DNA of 64,000 nt, taken from contig NZ_CP108882.1 in NCBI RefSeq assembly GCF_036347055.1, forward strand, positions 7,552,001 to 7,616,000, written 5' to 3'. The stretch's first letter is position 1. Each line of letters starts with the position of its first letter. Under the pieces are notes generated by a model. That model made no database searches. It was not told where the DNA came from and was given only the letters and a program-made list of their open reading frames with translations. Of this stretch, positions 9,484 to 19,087 are shown piece by piece. A program made the translations under genes and the position numbers. The DNA comes from Streptomyces sp. NBC_00820. Its GTDB lineage: Bacteria > Actinomycetota > Actinomycetes > Streptomycetales > Streptomycetaceae.

Positions 9484-11210
9484 GAAGTGGTGTCGCCTTC
9501 CGGGAGCGTGTGCGTGTGCATGGGAGAAGCAGCGGGGGAGGGGGTGGGGGTGTCGTGCTCGGCCGCGTCGGGCGCGGAGCCCTGCGGCGAGCGGGTACCG
9601 GGGTCGTGGGCCGAGGCGTTCCGCGCGCCGTCGGCGGGACGGGCGGTGGAGGAGCCGTCCCGTGCGTGCCCCGTCTCGGCGGTCTGCGGGGAGGTGTCCC
9701 GTGTGCCCTGCGGCGAGCCGTCCGTACCGTCGTCCGGCGTGGAGCCGGCGGAGGGCTCCCGCGCCGCGGGGTCGTCCGGTGCGGAGGGGCGGACGGCCTG
9801 CCGGAAGCTGTTGAAGCGGGCGGCGCGCGTCTTTGCCTCGGCGCCGGCGGAGGCGGGGGACGAGGGGTCGCTCTGGGGCGCCGAGCGGGACCGCTCGGCT
9901 TCGGCGAGGGTGCGGCCCCGGCGCCGTTTGGGCAGGTTCGCCGGGCCTTCGGAGCCCTGCGGCTCCGGGGACTCCTGGCCCGTGGCCGCGGCGGTGACCG
10001 TCGGGGGTCCGGCGGGGCGCCCGGCGGCCGGGCGTACGGCCGCGGAGCTGCCGGAGCGCGTGGCAGCGGGGGCCGCGCCGGGTGCGGCGGGGTCGGTGAG
10101 GAGCTCCTGCGGTATCAGCATCAGCACGCCGGTGCCGCCGCGTGCCGACGGGCGGAAGGACACCTTCAGGCCGTACTTGCGGGCCAGCCGGCCCACCACG
10201 GTGAGCCCCAGCCGCGTGCCGGTCAGACCGCCCAGCTCGGAGGTGTCGCCGGCGACCGCGCGCTCGGCGCGGCGCAGCTGTACGTCCCCCATCACCAGGC
10301 CGCTGTCCTCCACGGACACGATGACACCGGCCGGCACCTCCTCCACGTACACGTGGACCTCGGCGGTCGGCGGGGAGAAGTTCGCCGCGTTGTCGAGGAG
10401 TTCGGCGAGCGCGTGCATCACGCCCTCGGCGGCGTGTCCGGCGACGGCGACCTCGCTGGCGGAGTGCACGCGCACCCGCTGGTAGCCGCTGATCCGGCCC
10501 ATCGCACCGCGCAGGATGGACTCCATCGAGATGGGCCGCGCCCACCGCCGTCCCGAACGCGCCCCGGTCAGCACGGCGATGGAGTCCGCGAGCCGGCCGG
10601 CCTGCGCGGTGCGGTGGTCGAGCTGCAGGAGGTCGGTGAGCACGTCCTCGTCGGTGTGCCGGTCCTCCATCGCGCGCAGGTCCGCCAGGGTGGCCGTGGC
10701 CAGGGCCTGCATCCGGCCGGCCGCGTTGGAGGTGGCGGACACGGCCGCGGCACGGTCGCGCCGGGCTCGTTCCAGTTCCTCCGCCAGGCGGGTGATCTCG
10801 CCGCGGAGCTCCTCCCGCTCCCGTGTCCCGGTCTCCTCGGCGTGTGCCAGGTCGGTCGTGAACTCCGTCCGCTGCTCCGCCAGTTCGTCGATGAGCCGCT
10901 GCTGCTCCCGGCGCGCCTCCTCGGCCGCGCGGGTCTGCTCCAGCAGGAGCCGGCCGACGTCCCCGGTCACGCTCTCCAGCCGGCGCCGGGTGCCGCGCGC
11001 GGTGGCCATGGCCTGCACGGCCGTGGCCACGGCGGCGCAGAACACGGCCGCCGTGAGGCCCCCGCCCCAGAGCAGCGGGGTGCGCACCGAGTCCGGGGCG
11101 GCGGTCGCGACCGCGGTCAGCGTGAGTGCCGACAGGGCGGTGGTCACCGCGAGGGCGGCGGCGAGCGCGCGACGGGAAGGTCGGTCGCCGGGATGCGTGG
11201 GCGCGGTCAT
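9480..11210 (-). CDS. cvnA: CvnA, sensor-kinase-like protein of a conservon
   Basis: A 576-residue membrane protein with a histidine-kinase ATPase domain and no receiver partner. There are two N-terminal membrane spans (residues about 15-38 and 47-66), then a long coiled coil rich in Glu/Arg (about 75-155). A HATPase_c domain follows from about 255 to 365, with an N-box LAELLDNAANFSPP and G-boxes SVEDSGLVMGD and GTRLGLTVVGRLARKYG. The C-terminal 180 residues are disordered, rich in Pro, Ser, Ala and Arg. The phospho-accepting His of ordinary kinases is not obvious; QLDHRTAQAGR (about residue 195) is the candidate. It is the first gene of the conservon. Confidence 0.93.
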   Translation of the reverse strand: MTAPTHPGDRPSRRALAAALAVTTALSALTLTAVATAAPDSVRTPLLWGGGLTAAVFCAAVATAVQAMATARGTRRRLESVTGDVGRLLLEQTRAAEEARREQQRLIDELAEQRTEFTTDLAHAEETGTREREELRGEITRLAEELERARRDRAAAVSATSNAAGRMQALATATLADLRAMEDRHTDEDVLTDLLQLDHRTAQAGRLADSIAVLTGARSGRRWARPISMESILRGAMGRISGYQRVRVHSASEVAVAGHAAEGVMHALAELLDNAANFSPPTAEVHVYVEEVPAGVIVSVEDSGLVMGDVQLRRAERAVAGDTSELGGLTGTRLGLTVVGRLARKYGLKVSFRPSARGGTGVLMLIPQELLTDPAAPGAAPAATRSGSSAAVRPAAGRPAGPPTVTAAATGQESPEPQGSEGPANLPKRRRGRTLAEAERSRSAPQSDPSSPASAGAEAKTRAARFNSFRQAVRPSAPDDPAAREPSAGSTPDDGTDGSPQGTRDTSPQTAETGHARDGSSTARPADGARNASAHDPGTRSPQGSAPDAAEHDTPTPSPAASPMHTHTLPEGDTTS

Positions 11211-11290
11211 CGGTCCGGTCTGGTCCTCGCGGCAGATGGGGCGGGGTGGGTCGAAGCGGGCGAGCGGGAGGAGAGGGAGTGACTCTCCAA

Positions 11291-11308
11291 AGTGAACCGG
11301 CGGTCACT
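11291..11308 (-). promoter_or_regulatory. imperfect palindrome upstream of cvnA
   Basis: AGTGAACCGGCGGTCACT: 14 of 18 bases are palindromic (AGTGA/TCACT arms), 80 bases before cvnA. On the minus strand a TATAGT sequence overlaps its outer edge and could be a -10 box. No convincing -35 was found. This is a candidate operator of the conservon operon. Confidence 0.35.
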
Positions 11309-12188
11309 ATACGAGAGTTGTTGATCAAAACAGAAAGACCTCGGACATCGTCCATCAAGTGGGCGCCCAAACATGCATGTTGACCATGAACCGGACATCA
11401 GGGTGCCGTACCGGCATAGGCCGCGAATTGACGGCGCGTCAGGAGCGCCGGCCGTGCTCCCCGCGCCCGTTCGCGGCTACTGCGACGCAGGTCCGGGGGA
11501 TCTTGACGACCGTCCCCCGGCCCACCGCACCGTGACCGCCGGACCCGGCGCCGACCGCCCGGGAGACAGGGACGGCCCGCACGGAAACCACCCATCCACG
11601 CGATGGCGGCCGAAACGGGTCGAAGACGGGACCGACACCCCGCGCACCGGCGACACCGGAAGCGGGTCAAGGGGGCGGTGACACGCGGGCCGGCGGGGCG
11701 TCGGGCTGCCGCCCGAGCCGGCCGGGTCCTCGGCACGGCCCGTGCTCCGCGGCCGTCGTCGGCCTGTTCACCTGTCTGGCCGTCATCCGGCGCGCGCCCT
11801 CGGTGTGCACGCCGACCGGCGGACCGACGTCGAGGGAGTCGCCCCCCTCCCCCGATCCGGCCGGCCGCGAGTACCTCGTCGCCGTGGGCGCGGCGGTCGT
11901 ACGCGGGCTCCCGCACGGCCGCGGGCGGCGGGTACGGGTACACGCGGCCGGCCGTCGTACGACGCCCGCCCCGGACCGGAAGGCCGTACCCGCGCGGGCG
12001 CGGACCGCCGGCACCCCCGTGCCGCGCGGGGGTGCCGCAGGATCACCCGGACGCCCCCGCCGGGACACGTCAATGTGACGGTTTTCGCACTTCGACGGGG
12101 ACCGGCACCCCCTAGTGTTTCCGCGAGGTACGGCAAGGCGTGGCTGACACCATGGTGTCCGTCGCCGGCAGGCTGAAGGGGATCCAGG
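11309..12188. other. 880-bp stretch with no supported gene
   Basis: This lies between the divergent conservon and pyruvate carboxylase. Open frames exist on both strands, but none shows Streptomyces codon bias, a ribosome binding site or a recognisable protein; they are Arg/Gly/Pro-rich artefacts. The last 15 bases carry the pyc ribosome binding site (AAGGGGAtccagg). The 11310-11400 part is the most AT-rich and probably holds the conservon promoter. Confidence 0.5.
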
Positions 12189-15100
12189 ATGTTCCGTAAG
12201 GTACTGGTCGCCAACCGCGGGGAGATCGCGATCCGCGCGTTCCGGGCGGGCTACGAACTCGGGGCGCGCACGGTCGCCGTGTTCCCGCACGAGGACCGCA
12301 ACTCGCTGCACCGGCTGAAGGCCGACGAGGCGTACGAGATCGGGGAACCGGGCCATCCGGTCCGGGCCTACCTCTCCGTCGGGGAGATCGTGGGCGCCGC
12401 GCGACGGGCCGGCGCCGACGCCGTCTACCCGGGCTACGGCTTCCTGTCGGAGAACCCCGAACTCGCCCGCGCCTGCGAGGAGGCGGGCATCACCTTCGTC
12501 GGGCCGAGCGCGGACACGCTGGAGCTGACCGGCAACAAGGCCCGCGCGGTCGCGGCCGCTCGGGCGGCGGGCGTTCCCGTCCTCGGCTCCTCCGCGCCCT
12601 CCGACGACGTGGACGAACTGGTCCGCGCCGCCGAGGAGATCGGCTTCCCCGTCTTCGTCAAGGCGGTCGCGGGCGGCGGCGGCCGCGGCATGCGCCGCGT
12701 GGAAGACCCCGCCCAGCTGCGGGAGTCCATCGAGGCGGCCTCCCGCGAGGCCGCGTCCGCGTTCGGCGACTCGACCGTCTTCCTGGAGAAGGCCGTCGTG
12801 GACCCCCGCCACATCGAGGTGCAGATCCTCGCCGACGGCGAGGGCGAGGTCATCCACCTCTTCGAGCGCGACTGCTCGCTCCAGCGCCGCCACCAGAAGG
12901 TCATCGAGATGGCGCCCGCGCCCAACCTCGACCCGGAGCTGCGGGACCGGATCTGCGCCGACGCCGTCCGCTTCGCCCGCGAGATCGGTTACCGCAACGC
13001 GGGCACCGTGGAATTCCTCCTCGACCGCGACGGCAACCACGTCTTCATCGAGATGAACCCGCGCATCCAGGTCGAGCACACGGTCACCGAGGAGGTCACC
13101 GACGTCGACCTGGTCCAGGCCCAGCTGCGCATCGCCTCCGGCGAGACCCTCGCCGACCTCGGCCTGTCCCAGGACACGGTCACCCTGCGCGGCGCCGCCC
13201 TCCAGTGCCGCATCACCACCGAGGACCCGGCCAACGGCTTCCGCCCGGACACCGGCCGGATCAGCGCCTACCGCTCACCGGGCGGCTCCGGCATCCGGCT
13301 CGACGGCGGAACCACCCACGCGGGTACGGAGATCAGCGCGCACTTCGACTCGATGCTGGTCAAACTCACCTGCCGGGGAAGGGACTTCGCTTCCGCCATC
13401 GGCCGGGCCCGGCGCGCCGTCGCCGAGTTCCGCATCCGGGGCGTGGCCACCAACATCCCCTTCCTGCAAGCCGTCCTGGACGACCCCGACTTCCGGGCCG
13501 GACGCGTCACCACGTCCTTCATCGAGCAGCGCCCACACCTGCTCACCTCCCGCCACTCCGCCGACCGCGGAACCAAGCTGCTCACCTACCTCGCCGACGT
13601 CACCGTCAACAAGCCGCACGGCGAACGGCCGGAACTCCTCGATCCCGTCACCAAGCTGCCCCCGCTGCCGGCCGGCGAGCCACCGGCCGGCTCCCGGCAA
13701 CGGCTCGTCGACCTCGGCCCCGAGGGCTTCGCCCGCCACCTGCGCGAGTCCCCGGTGCTCGGCGTCACCGACACCACCTTCCGCGACGCCCACCAGTCGC
13801 TGCTGGCCACCCGGGTGCGCACCAAGGACCTCCTCGCCGTCGCGCCCGTCGTCGCCCGCACCCTCCCCGAGCTGCTGTCCCTGGAGTGCTGGGGCGGCGC
13901 GACGTACGACGTGGCGCTGCGCTTCCTCGCCGAGGACCCCTGGGAGCGGCTGTCCGCCCTGCGTGAGGCCGTACCCAACATCTGCCTCCAGATGCTGCTG
14001 CGCGGCCGCAACACCGTCGGCTACACCCCGTACCCGACCGAGGTGACCGACGCCTTCGTGCAGGAGGCCGCCGCCACCGGCATCGACATCTTCCGCATCT
14101 TCGACGCGCTCAACGACGTCGGCCAGATGCGGCCCGCCATCGAGGCCGTACGCGAGACCGGAACCGCGATCGCCGAGGTCGCCCTCTGCTACACCGCCGA
14201 CCTGAGCGACCCCGCCGAGCGGCTGTACACCCTCGACTACTACCTCCGCCTCGCCGAGCAGATCGTCGAGGCCGGCGCCCACGTCCTTGCGGTCAAGGAC
14301 ATGGCCGGGCTGCTGCGCGCCCCGGCCGCCGCCAAGCTCGTCTCCGCGCTGCGCCGCGAGTTCGACCTGCCCGTGCACCTGCACACCCACGACACCGCGG
14401 GCGGCCAGCTCGCCACCTACCTCGCCGCGATCCAGGCCGGCGTGGACGCGGTGGACGGCGCGGTGGCCTCCATGGCGGGGACGACCTCGCAGCCGTCGCT
14501 GTCGGCGCTCGTCGCCGCCACCGACCACTCCGAGCGGCCCACCGGACTCGACCTCCAGGCGGTCGGCGACCTGGAGCCGTACTGGGAGAGCGTGCGGAAG
14601 ATCTACGCCCCCTTCGAGGCGGGTCTCGCCTCCCCGACCGGCCGCGTCTACCACCACGAGATCCCCGGCGGCCAGCTGTCCAACCTGCGCACCCAGGCCG
14701 TCGCGCTCGGCCTCGGCGACCGTTTCGAGGACATCGAGGCGATGTACGCCGCCGCCGACCGTATCCTCGGGCACCTGGTCAAGGTCACCCCGTCCTCCAA
14801 GGTCGTCGGCGACCTCGCCCTGCACCTGGTCGGCGCCGGTGTCTCCCCGGCGGACTTCGAGGCGACCCCAGACCGTTTCGACATCCCCGACTCGGTCATC
14901 GGCTTCCTGCGCGGCGAGCTGGGCACTCCGCCCGGCGGCTGGCCGGAGCCGTTCCGCACCAAGGCCCTCCAGGGCCGCGGCGAGCCGAAGCCGGCCCCCG
15001 AACTGTCCGCCGACGACCGCGAGGGGCTGGCGAAGGACCGCCGCGCCACCCTCAACCGGCTGCTGTTCCCGGGCCCGACACGGGAGTTCGACACGCACCG

Positions 15101-15563
15101 CCAGTCGTTCGGCGACACGAGCGTCCTGGACAGCAAGGCCTTCTTCTACGGCCTGCGCCCCGCCAAGGAGTACGCCGTCGACCTGGACCCCGGTGTCCGG
15201 CTGCTGATCGAGCTCCAGGCGGTCGGCGAGGCCGACGAGCGAGGCATGCGCACCGTGATGTCGTCTCTCAACGGCCAGTTGCGGCCCATCCAGGTCCGCG
15301 ACCGTGCCGCGGCCTCCGACGTGCCGGTGACCGAGAAGGCCGACCGCGCCAACCCGGGCCATGTGGCGGCGCCGTTCGCCGGTGTGGTGACGCTCGCGGT
15401 GGCCGAGGGCGACGAGGTCGAGGCGGGCGCGACCGTGGCCACCATCGAGGCGATGAAGATGGAGGCCACGATCACCGCCTCGAAGGCGGGCCGGGTCTCC
15501 CGGCGGGCCATCAACCGCATCCAGCAGGTGGAGGGCGGCGACCTGCTGGTCGAGATCGAATGA
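12189..15563 (+). CDS. pyc: pyruvate carboxylase
   Basis: A biotin-dependent enzyme that carboxylates pyruvate to oxaloacetate with ATP and bicarbonate, filling the TCA cycle. It is full length (1124 residues, single-chain type). The biotin carboxylase domain covers residues 1-460, starting RKVLVANRGEIAIR, with the ATP-grasp glycine loop AVAGGGGRGMRR and EMNPRIQVEHTVTE. The carboxyltransferase TIM barrel starts at about 525 with GVTDTTFRDAHQSL and includes HTHDTAGGQL. The C-terminal biotinyl domain holds the biotin Lys in EAMKMEA. The start has a good ribosome binding site eight bases upstream. The gene is monocistronic. Confidence 0.97.
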   Translation: MFRKVLVANRGEIAIRAFRAGYELGARTVAVFPHEDRNSLHRLKADEAYEIGEPGHPVRAYLSVGEIVGAARRAGADAVYPGYGFLSENPELARACEEAGITFVGPSADTLELTGNKARAVAAARAAGVPVLGSSAPSDDVDELVRAAEEIGFPVFVKAVAGGGGRGMRRVEDPAQLRESIEAASREAASAFGDSTVFLEKAVVDPRHIEVQILADGEGEVIHLFERDCSLQRRHQKVIEMAPAPNLDPELRDRICADAVRFAREIGYRNAGTVEFLLDRDGNHVFIEMNPRIQVEHTVTEEVTDVDLVQAQLRIASGETLADLGLSQDTVTLRGAALQCRITTEDPANGFRPDTGRISAYRSPGGSGIRLDGGTTHAGTEISAHFDSMLVKLTCRGRDFASAIGRARRAVAEFRIRGVATNIPFLQAVLDDPDFRAGRVTTSFIEQRPHLLTSRHSADRGTKLLTYLADVTVNKPHGERPELLDPVTKLPPLPAGEPPAGSRQRLVDLGPEGFARHLRESPVLGVTDTTFRDAHQSLLATRVRTKDLLAVAPVVARTLPELLSLECWGGATYDVALRFLAEDPWERLSALREAVPNICLQMLLRGRNTVGYTPYPTEVTDAFVQEAAATGIDIFRIFDALNDVGQMRPAIEAVRETGTAIAEVALCYTADLSDPAERLYTLDYYLRLAEQIVEAGAHVLAVKDMAGLLRAPAAAKLVSALRREFDLPVHLHTHDTAGGQLATYLAAIQAGVDAVDGAVASMAGTTSQPSLSALVAATDHSERPTGLDLQAVGDLEPYWESVRKIYAPFEAGLASPTGRVYHHEIPGGQLSNLRTQAVALGLGDRFEDIEAMYAAADRILGHLVKVTPSSKVVGDLALHLVGAGVSPADFEATPDRFDIPDSVIGFLRGELGTPPGGWPEPFRTKALQGRGEPKPAPELSADDREGLAKDRRATLNRLLFPGPTREFDTHRQSFGDTSVLDSKAFFYGLRPAKEYAVDLDPGVRLLIELQAVGEADERGMRTVMSSLNGQLRPIQVRDRAAASDVPVTEKADRANPGHVAAPFAGVVTLAVAEGDEVEAGATVATIEAMKMEATITASKAGRVSRRAINRIQQVEGGDLLVEIE

Positions 15564-15644
15564 GCGGCCCGCGCCCCGGCCCGCCGAGGCGGTGACCCGC
15601 GGGGGAGCGCCGGCGCGGAGGCCGCACGGCACTGGCGGCTCCCA

Positions 15645-15772
15645 GGCCGGACGTGTCCCTCCGGGCCGGACGTGTCCCCCTGGGGCGAATGCGTCCCCCG
15701 GGCCGGACATGTCCCCTGGGCCGCACGGCTCCCCTGGGTCGCACGCGTTCCTCCGGCCCGAATCGCCGTTCG
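15645..15772. repeat. about seven degenerate copies of an 18-bp unit
   Basis: Units begin at about 15645, 15664, 15684, 15701, 15719, 15737 and 15755, with consensus near GGCCGGACGTGTCCCCTG. Spacing is 17-20 bp, mostly 18. The array lies between the pyc stop and the convergent end of the next gene, outside any supported gene. Confidence 0.6.
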
Positions 15773-15858
15773 GAGCCGGGCGCTCGCCGCGGCCGCGGGC
15801 CACCGCCCCGGACCCGCGACCGGTCGGCCCCGGACCCGCGACCGGCCGGCTCCGGGTC

Positions 15859-16839
15859 CTACAGGCGGCCGGCCGGGTAACGCAGGCTGGCGAGGAGCAG
15901 GTTCGGGTCCTGCCGGGTGACGTACGCGGCGCTCGGTACGTAGACGCTCCGGCCGCGCACGGCCACCGAGGTCGGGTTGGACAGGCCGTCCTGCTGGGTC
16001 AGCACGACCGTGTGCGTGCCGTCGCGGCGCACCAGCACGACCTTGCTGGTGCCGTTCAGCGCGGCCAGCACGGTGTTGCCGTGGCCCGGGAAGGTGAAGT
16101 CGTCGATGCCTTCGAGGCCGCCGGCCCGCTGCTGCACCGGGCCGGCCGAGCCGTCCGCGTGGATGGGGACGGACAGCAGGGTCCCGCGGTCGCTGTTGGA
16201 CACCCACACGGCGTCGCGGTGCACCTTGATCCCGTTGGCGCCGTAGCCGTTCGCGGGCGGTGCGGGCAGCGGGCCGAGGGCCGCCCCGCCGGCCCACGCG
16301 GTGGCCCTGCCGCCGGACCGCGGCACCCGCCAGACCGTGCCCCGTACCGAGTCGGCGACGTACAGCATGCCCCGGCGCTCGTCCAGGGCGAGGCCGTTGG
16401 GGAGCCCGTCCTGCGGGAGTTCGGCGATCTGCACCGGCGTGCCGCCGGCGCCGGGGACGCGCCAGATACCGGTCTTCCGGGTGCCGGTGGCGTAGTTGAC
16501 GTACAGCGTGCCGTCGTGCGCGCGGACGATGCCGGTGACGACGGCACCGTGCATCAGGGGCGTGTCCGGGTTCGCCACGGCCGGCAGGGTCGCGAGGGTG
16601 CGGGTGGCTCCGTCCGGGGCGACGTGGACGACCTGACGGGCGTAGGCGAGCGTGAGGTCGGCGGAGCCGTCACGTTCGAGGGCGATGTTCTCGGGCATCC
16701 GCCCGGCGGCCAGGCCGAAGCGGGTGACGATGTGCGCGTCGGTGACGGTCGGCTCGTGACCGGCGGCGGGCGCCGCCGCGAGCAGGCCGAGAGCGAGGGC
16801 GGCCGTGGCGGTGCTCGCCAGGCGCGGGATTCGGGGCAT
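15859..16839 (-). CDS. secreted ScyD/ScyE-like beta-propeller protein
   Basis: A 326-residue exported protein. The signal peptide spans residues 1-29 (hydrophobic STATAALALGLLAAAPAAG). A six-bladed SMP-30/NHL-like propeller follows, with blade motifs such as GLPNGLALDERRGMLYVADS and GTVWRVPRSGG. This resembles the ScyD/ScyE family and gluconolactonase-like proteins. No calcium-binding Glu/Asp set can be assigned with confidence, so enzymatic activity is uncertain. The ATG at 16839 has an AGAGGT ribosome binding site; 40 upstream in-frame codons lack protein character. Confidence 0.75.
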   Translation of the reverse strand: MPRIPRLASTATAALALGLLAAAPAAGHEPTVTDAHIVTRFGLAAGRMPENIALERDGSADLTLAYARQVVHVAPDGATRTLATLPAVANPDTPLMHGAVVTGIVRAHDGTLYVNYATGTRKTGIWRVPGAGGTPVQIAELPQDGLPNGLALDERRGMLYVADSVRGTVWRVPRSGGRATAWAGGAALGPLPAPPANGYGANGIKVHRDAVWVSNSDRGTLLSVPIHADGSAGPVQQRAGGLEGIDDFTFPGHGNTVLAALNGTSKVVLVRRDGTHTVVLTQQDGLSNPTSVAVRGRSVYVPSAAYVTRQDPNLLLASLRYPAGRL

Positions 16840-17002
16840 GTGACCTCTCTTCGGACGGCGCGCGAGGCGCCGGCGTGCGGGGCCACACCAACATGACGCT
16901 CCGCCGGTCACCGGTGTCGGCAGCCGTGGCCGAGGGGTCGCCCGCGCGGCCCACGACACGGCGCCGTCCGGGGCGCGGCCGGGTGATGTCCCGCGCGAGC
17001 GG

Positions 17003-17536
17003 TCAGTCCCAGAGCGGGACGGTCATGACCTGCCGGAAGCCCTCCGGGCGGGCGTCGGTGTAGGTCAGACTCATCCGCGTGAAGTGCTTGACGCCGGGTT
17101 CCTTCTGCCACGGCTCCGGGCGGTCCAGCCGCACGGTCACCCGGTATCCGTGGAAGCGGCCGGCCGCACAGTACGGGTCGCAGTCGTTGACCACGTTCAC
17201 GCCCTCGGCGACCGCCGAGTGCCGGCCCCACTGCGTCCAGCGCAGCCCGGTGAGCCTGCTGTTGCCGTCACCGCAGGCCAGGAGGAAGTCGGCCGGCTCG
17301 ATGTCGCGCTGCCAGAAGCAGTCGACGAGCACGGGATGCGGGCCACGGAGCCGGTCGGCCGCAGAGGGTGCGGTGGCCGGGGACGCCGGGGAACCCGTGG
17401 CGGTGGTGGCGGTCGAGTGAGAAGGGGACGGTGCGGGGGAGGGGTTCGGCGGGCCGGCCGAAGCCGTGGTCATCGCCGCTGTGAGCAGGGCCCCCGCCGC
17501 CAGGGTCACCGCTGTCGCCGTCACTGATGCGCGCAT
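17003..17536 (-). CDS. secreted protein, Cys-containing, unknown function
   Basis: A 177-residue protein. The signal peptide (MRASVTATAVTLAAGALLTA) is followed by a Pro/Ser/Thr/Ala linker (residues about 28-60), then a compact domain with four Cys (in LVDCFW, LLACGDG and NDCDPYC). The domain includes LTGLRWTQWGRHSAVAEG. It resembles small secreted actinobacterial proteins of unknown function. The disulfide-ready Cys set and Trp richness suggest a stable extracellular domain. The ATG at 17536 is chosen because the signal peptide starts there. Confidence 0.7.
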   Translation of the reverse strand: MRASVTATAVTLAAGALLTAAMTTASAGPPNPSPAPSPSHSTATTATGSPASPATAPSAADRLRGPHPVLVDCFWQRDIEPADFLLACGDGNSRLTGLRWTQWGRHSAVAEGVNVVNDCDPYCAAGRFHGYRVTVRLDRPEPWQKEPGVKHFTRMSLTYTDARPEGFRQVMTVPLWD

Positions 17537-17821
17537 GGCCGCTCCCACCCGTCGTGCTGTGTCCGACCGCGTTCCCCCGACGCTACGACCGTCCGCCCGG
17601 ATGCACCAGTCGCGCAGGTCGTGCCGCGTGTCGAGGACCGCGGGCGGCTTTCCGGAGGGCTTCTCCGGGGCCCCTTGAGGCCTCCCCGGTGGACCTGGTG
17701 GGCGGGCCCCGCTGGGTGGGGCGTTTCGGCCGGTCCGCGCATGCCGCGGGCGGCCGTACCACGGTGCGGCGGGGGCGCTCGGTCGGCGAACACGCCAGTG
17801 ATCGGCTTCCACGAGGGACGG

Positions 17822-19018
17822 ATGTCCGTTTCGTACCATGAGCCGGTGATCAGGTCAGGTGGGCGACGTGTCCGGCGGCAGGGGCGGTGGAGTTCCGTGC
17901 GGTCCCGCTCGTTCGCGTGGGGCGTGGCCGGGATCGGCGTGGTGGCCGTCGCGGCGTCCGTGCTGCGCGGCGGGCCGGGGGACGCGGCGTCCGCCGGTTC
18001 CGCCGCACCGACCCCGGTGCGGTCGATCAGGGCCACGACACCCGCGGCGCCGGGGCCGCCGCGCCCTGTCGCCACCGTGCGGATCGCGGCCGTGGGCGAC
18101 GTCGTGATGGGCTCGCTTCCGGACGCTCTGCCGCCGGACGACGGCGCCGGGTTCTTCGACCCCGTCGAGGACCTGCTGACCGGCGACGTGGTGCTCGGGA
18201 ACCTGGAGGGAACGCTCACCACCGGCGGCTCCAGCAAGTGCGACTACGACAGTCCGAACTGCTTCGCGTTCCGCGTCCCCCCGCACTACGGCCAGTGGCT
18301 CAGGAAGGCCGGGTTCACGATGATGAACGTGGCCAACAACCACATCGACGACTTCGGAGCCGAGGGGCGCAGCGAGACGTTCGCCGCGCTGCGCTCGGCG
18401 CACCTGCCGTACACCGGCCGCCAGGGCCAGATCACCGTCCAGCGGGTCAAGGGCGTCCGGGTCGCCGTGGTCGGGTTCGCTCCCGACCGAGGGTCCAGCG
18501 ATCTCACCGACATCCCCGCCGCGAAGCGGCTCACCGCTCGCGCCGCGACGATGGCGGACATCGTCGTCGTCACCATGCATGCCGGCGCGGAGGGCTCGGA
18601 CCGCACCCATGTGGAGCCCGGCACCGAGTACTTCCTCGGCGAGGACCGCGGCGACAGCTATCGCTTCAGCCGTGCGGTGATCGACGCCGGCGCCGACCTG
18701 GTCGTGGGCAGCGGCCCGCACGTCATGCGGGGGATGGAGTTCTACAAGGGCCGGCTGATCGCCTACAGCCTGGGCAACTTCTCCGGCTACAAGGTGCTCG
18801 GCCTCGGCGGCGTGCTCTCCACCAGCGGCGTGCTCCAGGCCACCCTCCGTGCCGACGGCACCTATGTGTCCGGGCGTCTGCGCCCGACCCGGATCGTGGC
18901 GCCGGGCACACCGGAACCCGGCGGCGACGGCATCGACCTTGTCTCCGAGATGTCGGAAGAGGACTTCGGCCCGAACGCCGCCCGGATCTCGGACGACGGG
19001 ACGATCCGGCGCCCGTAG
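17822..19018 (+). CDS. CapA-family metallophosphatase-like protein
   Basis: A 398-residue membrane-anchored member of the PGA_cap (CapA) family, related to calcineurin-like phosphoesterases and linked in other bacteria to poly-gamma-glutamate capsule assembly. An N-terminal anchor lies at about residues 28-48. Conserved motifs are AAVGDVVMG, LGNLEGTLT, NVANNHIDDFG, TMHAG, SGPHVM and YSLGNFSGY. No capB or capC homologue is near, so a capsule role is not implied. The ATG at 17822 has a GAGGGA ribosome binding site; open frame upstream is excluded. Confidence 0.85.
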   Translation: MSVSYHEPVIRSGGRRVRRQGRWSSVRSRSFAWGVAGIGVVAVAASVLRGGPGDAASAGSAAPTPVRSIRATTPAAPGPPRPVATVRIAAVGDVVMGSLPDALPPDDGAGFFDPVEDLLTGDVVLGNLEGTLTTGGSSKCDYDSPNCFAFRVPPHYGQWLRKAGFTMMNVANNHIDDFGAEGRSETFAALRSAHLPYTGRQGQITVQRVKGVRVAVVGFAPDRGSSDLTDIPAAKRLTARAATMADIVVVTMHAGAEGSDRTHVEPGTEYFLGEDRGDSYRFSRAVIDAGADLVVGSGPHVMRGMEFYKGRLIAYSLGNFSGYKVLGLGGVLSTSGVLQATLRADGTYVSGRLRPTRIVAPGTPEPGGDGIDLVSEMSEEDFGPNAARISDDGTIRRP

Positions 19019-19047
19019 CCGGGCACCGGCACCGCCCGGTCCGCGTC

Positions 19048-19087
19048 GGTCCGATCCGGTCTCAGCAGGTCCGATCCGGTCTCAGCA
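19048..19087. repeat. 20-bp tandem duplication at the chitinase 3' end
   Basis: GGTCCGATCCGGTCTCAGCA occurs twice in perfect tandem (19048-19067, 19068-19087). The second copy contains the chitinase stop codon. Confidence 0.85.

Noticed and set aside
9076..11370. A 764-codon frame ending as cvnB
   Set aside because: Only the last 135 codons are roadblock-like; the ATG at 9483 overlapping the cvnA stop is the real start.
13275..15803. An 842-codon frame antisense to pyruvate carboxylase
   Set aside because: Pyruvate carboxylase is full length with all domains; the antisense frame is a GC-bias artefact.
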